A DNA stretch of 35,153 nucleotides. Source: Nitrospirota bacterium. GTDB taxonomy: Bacteria > Nitrospirota > Nitrospiria > Nitrospirales > Nitrospiraceae. The position numbers and the translations under genes are program-made. Positions 30,908 through 35,153 of the stretch are shown piece by piece (the stretch's first letter is position 1; the number at the start of each line of letters is the position of its first letter). Below the pieces are notes generated by a model that had not been told where the DNA came from, ran no database searches, and saw nothing but the letters and a program-made list of their open reading frames with translations. The stretch is taken from positions 1 through 35,153 of the forward strand of contig JAGXAR010000038.1 in the NCBI GenBank assembly GCA_018971525.1, read 5' to 3'.

Positions 30908-32131
30908 TTATACGGCCGACGGCTTCCCTTTCGTCTCAAGCCCGAAGCTCGGGAGATATCGCCCAAAGAACGACGCTGTCTTACTCGGCTCTTTCCCCAC
31001 AGCCGTCCCCTTGACAGCTGCCTTGTCCCCGATGAGCTGATCGGTACCCCGCAAGTACCATTGTCCGATCGTCGTCCTCGACGCCATGATCGTGAGCGGC
31101 TTCCCGTGGTCGAGGGCCTCGCTGGCCGTGGGATAATCGTTCGGAATCAGTCCCGCCATGCGCAGGCCCAGCATGTCTTCAGTCTCGCTCAACAACTCTT
31201 TCTGATCGTTCACGTACCGATTGACGACCACCAGCACCTTGCCCGCTTGATACTGCCAGGCACCCAAGGCCTCCAGCAATCGCTTAGTGCGACGGATGGT
31301 GGGCAACGAGAGCGTCGTGACGACGATGATCTGATCGGAACAATCCAGCGCTTCCTTGACTGCCGACTCCAACACATGCCCGCAATCCACGAAGACATGC
31401 CGGTGCATCGATCGGAGGAGGCCGATCACGCGCATCGTGCTGCCTGTCGTCGGCGCGACCTCGTCGAACCCTTCATAGCCCGACGTGAGAAGGTGAAGTC
31501 CAGACGAATGTTGCGCCAAGCTGCTCCGGATGATTGTCTCATCCAGCCGCGAGATGTCCTTCGAGAGATGCTTCAGCCCTTGAGACGCATGGAGGTCCAA
31601 GAACAATCCGAGGTCCCCGCCGTGCAGATCGAGATCCACCAGCGCCGCCGACTCCCGTTGGCTCGCTTGCTGCACCGAAGTCGCAAGATTCGTAGCCACC
31701 GTGCTCGTCCCTACCCCGCCTCTCGCGCCGATGACGCTGACGACTCTGCCAGACTGCATCTCCGCGCCGGACACTCGTCCGTTGAATCGCTCCTCGAACC
31801 GCGCAAGGGCCGGTTCCACTTCTTGGCGCGTCAGGGGTTGAGGGAGAAACTCCTTCACCCCAAGCCGGAACGCTTCCAAGAGTATTTGCGGGTCCGTCCG
31901 CGAGGCCGTAAGAAAGACCTCGAGGTCCGGCGATGCGCTCAGCAGTTCACGGATATGACCGAACGTCTGCTGCGGCCGCAATTCGTCCAATTCGAGCAAC
32001 AACATGTCCACCGCGCCGGTCCCCTGCCCTTTGGTGACCAGATAGTCCCGCCGACGCGAAAAGATCTCCTCAAAGGTCTGACGAGCTGCTTCATTTCGAC
32101 AATCAATCGACACTGCAATCAATCGAGCCAT
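30908..32131 (-). CDS. tadZ: Tad pilus localisation protein TadZ (CpaE), MinD/ParA-type
   Basis: The product (407 residues) has an atypical receiver-like domain (residues 1-110, ending in F-R-L-G-V-K-E-F-L-P-Q-P) followed by a MinD/ParA-like ATPase domain. The P-loop reads GARGGVGTST (135-144), where the usual K-G-G-x-G-K-T/S lysines are Arg and Thr. The same deviation is common in CpaE/TadZ. LVDLDLHGGDLGLFLDLH (Walker A' and switch) and VFVDCGH (Walker B) follow. TadZ places the pilus apparatus at the cell pole. ATG 32131 is used; an ATG three codons earlier overlaps the GAGGAG site. The gene lies between tadG and tadA. Confidence 0.9.
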   Translation of the reverse strand: MARLIAVSIDCRNEAARQTFEEIFSRRRDYLVTKGQGTGAVDMLLLELDELRPQQTFGHIRELLSASPDLEVFLTASRTDPQILLEAFRLGVKEFLPQPLTRQEVEPALARFEERFNGRVSGAEMQSGRVVSVIGARGGVGTSTVATNLATSVQQASQRESAALVDLDLHGGDLGLFLDLHASQGLKHLSKDISRLDETIIRSSLAQHSSGLHLLTSGYEGFDEVAPTTGSTMRVIGLLRSMHRHVFVDCGHVLESAVKEALDCSDQIIVVTTLSLPTIRRTKRLLEALGAWQYQAGKVLVVVNRYVNDQKELLSETEDMLGLRMAGLIPNDYPTASEALDHGKPLTIMASRTTIGQWYLRGTDQLIGDKAAVKGTAVGKEPSKTASFFGRYLPSFGLETKGKPSAV

Positions 32132-32158
32132 GGGAGCCATTCTCCTCGGTGTTACGAG

Positions 32159-33232
32159 TTATTCGACAAGACCAGGTAAGGTGGTGAACACACCATATGC
32201 AGGCCCGCCACCCACCCCCCCTGATTGAAACAGGGGGCATGAGACATTCCCGACAATCGTCGCGCCTGGCTGGCCATGGACATTGGTGATCGCGATGTTG
32301 GCGTACCCGACGATCGGGATCGCTCCGCTCGGGTTGCAGGCATCGCCTTGATATACCGGCACCAAGGCATCCCATACTCCATTCGCATCCTTCCTGGCAT
32401 TAAACAGATTCACCAACGCATTCCATGTTGGATTGCTTAAAGTTCCATTAGTGAACTGTAGGTCTGTCACACCAGCCGTGGTCGCTGGCGTCGTATAGGT
32501 ACCAGCGATCATGCCATTGAGGATGTTTCTCATAGTAACGTCGTTGGATGGAGACTGAGTGAACGTGGTAAAGCCCGCGCAGGATTGCGGATTCCCATTG
32601 CTGGGATAGAGCATGATCGAGTCGCCGCAGCCATACTGACTAAAAAAGAGTTGCGAGATGGCGACTGGCAGATCCAACGCGCCCGGAGGAGTAGAGCCGA
32701 TCGCGGTGAGTTCCGCCGTCGCAGCCGTGCTGACATTCACGCTGGTGATGCCGACCACGCTCGCCAGAAACGTGCTGATCGGACCATTGGCCGCGCCGTC
32801 TCGCCTGGTGATGACTCTCACAGCCCTCGGTTGGTTGACGGTCGGGGTCAACGTTCTGGTCGCCGAATCCCACAGACCAATCTGAACATCACCCGCATTC
32901 ACCGTTACATTCACACCAGCCGCCGCATTCAGGACCGCGGTACTCTGCACCGCGGTGACAATCGTCCCCGCATCACCGCCAGAAAGCTGGTAGGTACCCA
33001 TGGCAGCCGGCGTCATGCCTTCATACAGAACACCCAGCGCCCTCGCCCCGGCCAGTGCGCCGGCATCCGCTGCATCCTGCAGTTCGTTCCTCGCCACGAG
33101 GGCATGACCGATATCGATCGCGGCGGCAGCCATCGCTAACAGTACCGTCATCGTGACAGCCACCATCACCGCAGCGGCTCCACGCGAGTTGTTGAGGGGC
33201 TTCATCAGGTGTTGTGTGACTGCGTGGTCCAT
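32159..33232 (-). CDS. tadG: TadG-like pilus assembly protein (Tad domain)
   Basis: The 357-residue protein opens with NSRGAAAVMVAVTMTVLLAM then AAAAIDIGHALVARNELQDA plus A-D-A-G-A-L-A-G-A, the N-terminal 'putative Flp pilus-assembly TadE/G-like' segment: pilin-like start, one membrane helix, and the A-x-x-D-A-A-A-L-A-G-A-type repeat. The remainder is a periplasmic beta-rich region with a Cys pair (YGCGDS, QSCAGF) and more Cys near the C-terminus. TadG contributes to pilus stability or secretin contact. ATG 33232 is used because AAGGAG lies 7 nt upstream; a frame from 33268 overlaps the tadE stop. Confidence 0.85.
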   Translation of the reverse strand: MDHAVTQHLMKPLNNSRGAAAVMVAVTMTVLLAMAAAAIDIGHALVARNELQDAADAGALAGARALGVLYEGMTPAAMGTYQLSGGDAGTIVTAVQSTAVLNAAAGVNVTVNAGDVQIGLWDSATRTLTPTVNQPRAVRVITRRDGAANGPISTFLASVVGITSVNVSTAATAELTAIGSTPPGALDLPVAISQLFFSQYGCGDSIMLYPSNGNPQSCAGFTTFTQSPSNDVTMRNILNGMIAGTYTTPATTAGVTDLQFTNGTLSNPTWNALVNLFNARKDANGVWDALVPVYQGDACNPSGAIPIVGYANIAITNVHGQPGATIVGNVSCPLFQSGGVGGGPAYGVFTTLPGLVE

Positions 33233-33260
33233 CGCATAGCTCCTTGAAGCGATCGTCGTG

Positions 33261-33665
33261 TTATTCATGGCGCATGATGGCTTGTCCTGTCAGAGGAAAG
33301 GGGCTGGGCAATCCCAGCAGGGTCGGGATATAGGGGATCAACCAGGGGTACCTATAGGTGGTCGCCACCGTTAGGGTGGCGGGATTGGCCCCTCCCGCTC
33401 CGGTCACTGTGATGGTTACATCCGCGGGATTAATCCCTGTCCCGGTCAGATACGTGGTGGCGATCGTGGTGATCTGTCCTGCCGTCGGCTTGGGGGAGAC
33501 CTGGATGATCCCTGCCCGCGCCCCTTCCCTGCTGGCGTTGGTGATCAATTCGCGACTGTACATGATCATGCCGAACTCGATGGTGCCGAAGAGAATCGTC
33601 AAGAGCACCGGCAACAGGAGCGCAAATTCAGCCGCCACCGCACCACGCTCGTTCAACCTTCGCAT
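33261..33665 (-). CDS. tadE: Pseudopilin TadE
   Basis: The 134-residue product begins MRRLNERGAVAAEFALLLPV, then LLTILFGTIEFGMIMYSREL, the TadE signature: a charged head, A-x-E-F-A-L-L-L-P with the pilin-like Glu, a membrane helix, and E-x-x-x-x-x-Y-x-R-x. The chain T-N-A-S-R-E-G-A-R-A-G also fits. TadE is a pseudopilin cleaved by the TadV peptidase and helps assemble Flp pili. ATG 33665 has GAAGGG 8-9 nt upstream; an ATG three codons earlier abuts that site. It is separated from the small lipoprotein gene by only 21 bp. Confidence 0.88.
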   Translation of the reverse strand: MRRLNERGAVAAEFALLLPVLLTILFGTIEFGMIMYSRELITNASREGARAGIIQVSPKPTAGQITTIATTYLTGTGINPADVTITVTGAGGANPATLTVATTYRYPWLIPYIPTLLGLPSPFPLTGQAIMRHE

Positions 33666-33686
33666 TGGATACATCCCTTCGCTCGA

Positions 33687-33962
33687 CTACTTCGTTAGCA
33701 CGCCACTTGTCACGGCCGATTTGCTGAATTCCGCATCCGGCTTTTCGAAGTTTTTCCGATAGGCCTCCATCGCGGTCGCATTCACTTTCCCGTCTTGGCC
33801 CTCAACCGGATCGAGTTGTTCACCGGCCGTGGGATTCAGCACTTGCTTGGCCCGCATGTCCTGATAGGCAGTTCCCCAATTCGGGCTGAGCGTCGTAGGA
33901 GCACAGGCCCCGACCACCAGGCCCACACTCATCATCACCAAGATCCCATTCAATTTCATCAT
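33687..33962 (-). CDS. Small Tad-cluster lipoprotein
   Basis: The 91-residue product has a lipoprotein signal (MMKLNGILVMMSVGLVVGAC, Cys20) and a short polar body: WGTAYQDMRAKQVLNPTAGE, then QLDPVEGQDGKVNATAMEAY plus R-K-N-F-E-K-P. The arrangement (A-K-x-x-Q-x-x-N/D-P-x-A, then P-V-x-G-x-D-G, A-x-x-A-x-x-x-Y) is seen in small lipoproteins next to secretin genes in other Tad loci, where they may help anchor the secretin in the outer membrane. AAGGAG is 6 nt before the ATG. It lies between the secretin and tadE. Confidence 0.75.
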   Translation of the reverse strand: MMKLNGILVMMSVGLVVGACAPTTLSPNWGTAYQDMRAKQVLNPTAGEQLDPVEGQDGKVNATAMEAYRKNFEKPDAEFSKSAVTSGVLTK

Positions 33963-34010
33963 TGCGATCTCCTTCTCATCTCTGAGTCAGTCACATTGAA
34001 CCTGTCTCAT

Positions 34011-35153
34011 TTATGGGACGATATGCCCGACCTGTCCCTCCATCGCGCTGAGTTTCGTCACACGGTTGGAGAGAACTTCGGCGGCCGGCGATCTCTGCCC
34101 GGTCTTGCCCCCAAATCCGCCTTTTTCAGAAAAGCCCAAGAGATAGAACTCGAAATCATTCGGTTCCACATAGTAGTCGGTCGGCAATGTTTGCGCCGTC
34201 ATGTCCAACGGCTTGACGAGATGCGGCGTCACGATAATAAGCAATTCCGATTCGTCCTTTTGGAACGAGCTACTCCTGAAGAGCGCGCCAATAATCGGCA
34301 ACTCACCGAGCAATGGAAACTTTTTCACCGACTCACGAACGTTATCCCGCATCAACCCACCGATCGCGAAACTCTGCCCATCGGCCAGCTCGATGGTCGT
34401 CGTGGCCCGCCTCGTCGTGATCGCAGGAACCGTGAAACCTTGCGTTCTCAAGGCATTCGTAAAATCCAGCTCGGATACTTCCGGTGCTACGTTCAAGCTG
34501 ATGTGCTTGCTGTTCATGATGTTGGGAGTGAACACCAAGCCGACCCCGAACTTCTTGAACTGGATCGTCACCAACCCAAAGGCCTGGGGCACAGGAATGG
34601 GAAACTCACCGCCAGCGAGAAAGGCGGCTTCCTGGCCGTTCAGAGCGACGAGCGTCGGCTTCGCCAACACCTTGACGAGATCCTCTTCTTTTAAGGCATC
34701 GACATAGCCTGTCCAGGAAAGCGAGCCGGTTCCGAATCCAAAGACCCCGCTGATCGACTGAGTGACCGTTTGATCGATCAGCGTCGCAGCAGGACCAACC
34801 TGCGTGAATTTGTTCAAATTCGTGAGATTCGCGAGGAGACTGATGCCGAAATTATCCGGGCCCATGTAGTTGAAGTTAATCCCAAGCCGACGAATGAGAC
34901 TCCGATTCATTTCCGCGACGCGAACTTCGAGCATGACCTGTTGGACGCCCCCGACCTGCATCGAATTGATGACTTTCTTCGGTGCATAGGCTTCAGCGAT
35001 ACTCAGGGCGCGGGAGAGATCGTTGGCGCTTGAGGCCGTGCCGGAGAGTGTGATGTGATCGTGGCTGGAAGTGACAAGGATGCCCTTCTCCTCCGGCAAC
35101 GTTTTGTGGAGATTCTCTTTCAGGCGGCTCAAGTCCGGGGAGATGACCACGTC
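34011..35153 (-). CDS. rcpA: Flp pilus outer-membrane secretin RcpA (CpaC), 5' end outside window
   Basis: The 380-odd residues present begin inside the protein, because the frame is open to the window edge. They cover a BON-like domain (L-V-T-S-S-H-D-H-I-T-L-S-G-T, then A-L-S-I-A-E-A-Y), the NQVMLEVRVAEMNRSLIRRL-type strand (here QQVMLEVRVAEM), and the secretin C-terminal domain: VLAKPTLVALNGQEAAFLAG, GEFPIPVPQ, VGLVFTPNIM, ITTRRATTTIELADGQSFAI then GGLMRD, and PLLGELPIIGALFRSSSFQK ending in LLIIVTPHLVKPL. This is the CpaC/RcpA class that forms the outer-membrane pore for Flp pili. The upstream Flp pilin, TadV and RcpC genes are expected beyond the window. Confidence 0.93.
   Translation of the reverse strand, partial: DVVISPDLSRLKENLHKTLPEEKGILVTSSHDHITLSGTASSANDLSRALSIAEAYAPKKVINSMQVGGVQQVMLEVRVAEMNRSLIRRLGINFNYMGPDNFGISLLANLTNLNKFTQVGPAATLIDQTVTQSISGVFGFGTGSLSWTGYVDALKEEDLVKVLAKPTLVALNGQEAAFLAGGEFPIPVPQAFGLVTIQFKKFGVGLVFTPNIMNSKHISLNVAPEVSELDFTNALRTQGFTVPAITTRRATTTIELADGQSFAIGGLMRDNVRESVKKFPLLGELPIIGALFRSSSFQKDESELLIIVTPHLVKPLDMTAQTLPTDYYVEPNDFEFYLLGFSEKGGFGGKTGQRSPAAEVLSNRVTKLSAMEGQVGHIVP

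Noticed and set aside
30824-32179. A 451-residue open frame on the plus strand
   Set aside because: It is opposite to tadZ, which has clear MinD/ParA motifs; the plus reading is Arg/Pro/Gln-rich and typical of an antisense shadow.

Overview
The window (35,153 bp, moderately GC-rich) looks like a chromosomal segment of a Nitrospira-type bacterium (phylum Nitrospirota). This is an inference from gene content (Tad pilus cluster, Tll0287-type c-heme protein, DUF3047 protein, TVP38 plus mercuric-reductase-like pair) and from several families of imperfect palindromic intergenic repeats that I associate with Nitrospira. No search was run. No rRNA, tRNA or CRISPR array was seen.

Layout. Positions 1-1300 are a worn accessory patch: the 3' end of an IS630-type transposase, a TIGR02391 (Ymh)-type gene cut off at that transposase, palindromic repeats and a gene remnant. 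Positions 1359-9848 hold a DUF3015-like lipoprotein with a clear promoter, a tandem universal stress protein, a very long Lhr-type helicase, a seven-repeat beta-propeller lipoprotein and an SDR/epimerase. Positions 9975-17786 hold a CPBP membrane protease, a three-gene set (class V aminotransferase, Tll0287-like heme protein, amidohydrolase), a J-domain protein, an MFS transporter and a DUF6573-like protein. Positions 17804-20850 contain two back-to-back gene remnants, a CCA-adding/poly(A) polymerase family enzyme, a small secreted-protein gene carrying one in-frame TAG, and a small exported protein.

Positions 20957-24174 (minus strand) carry TVP38/TMEM64, then a mercuric-reductase-like flavoprotein, then a DUF3047 protein. 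Positions 24442-25008 encode an exported EF-hand protein. From 25270 to the right edge everything is on the minus strand and reads as one long Tad pilus operon: secretin, small lipoprotein, TadE, TadG, TadZ, TadA, TadB, TadC. It runs on without a real gap into a cytoplasmic alpha/alpha-toroid (terpenoid-cyclase-fold) protein, a Tat-exported DUF362 protein and a small exported helical protein.

The least explained features are the non-standard three-gene tail of the Tad operon, the palindromic elements that begin within a base or two of stop codons, the same sort of low-complexity repeat sitting in frame inside the helicase, and an otherwise intact gene interrupted by one TAG codon.
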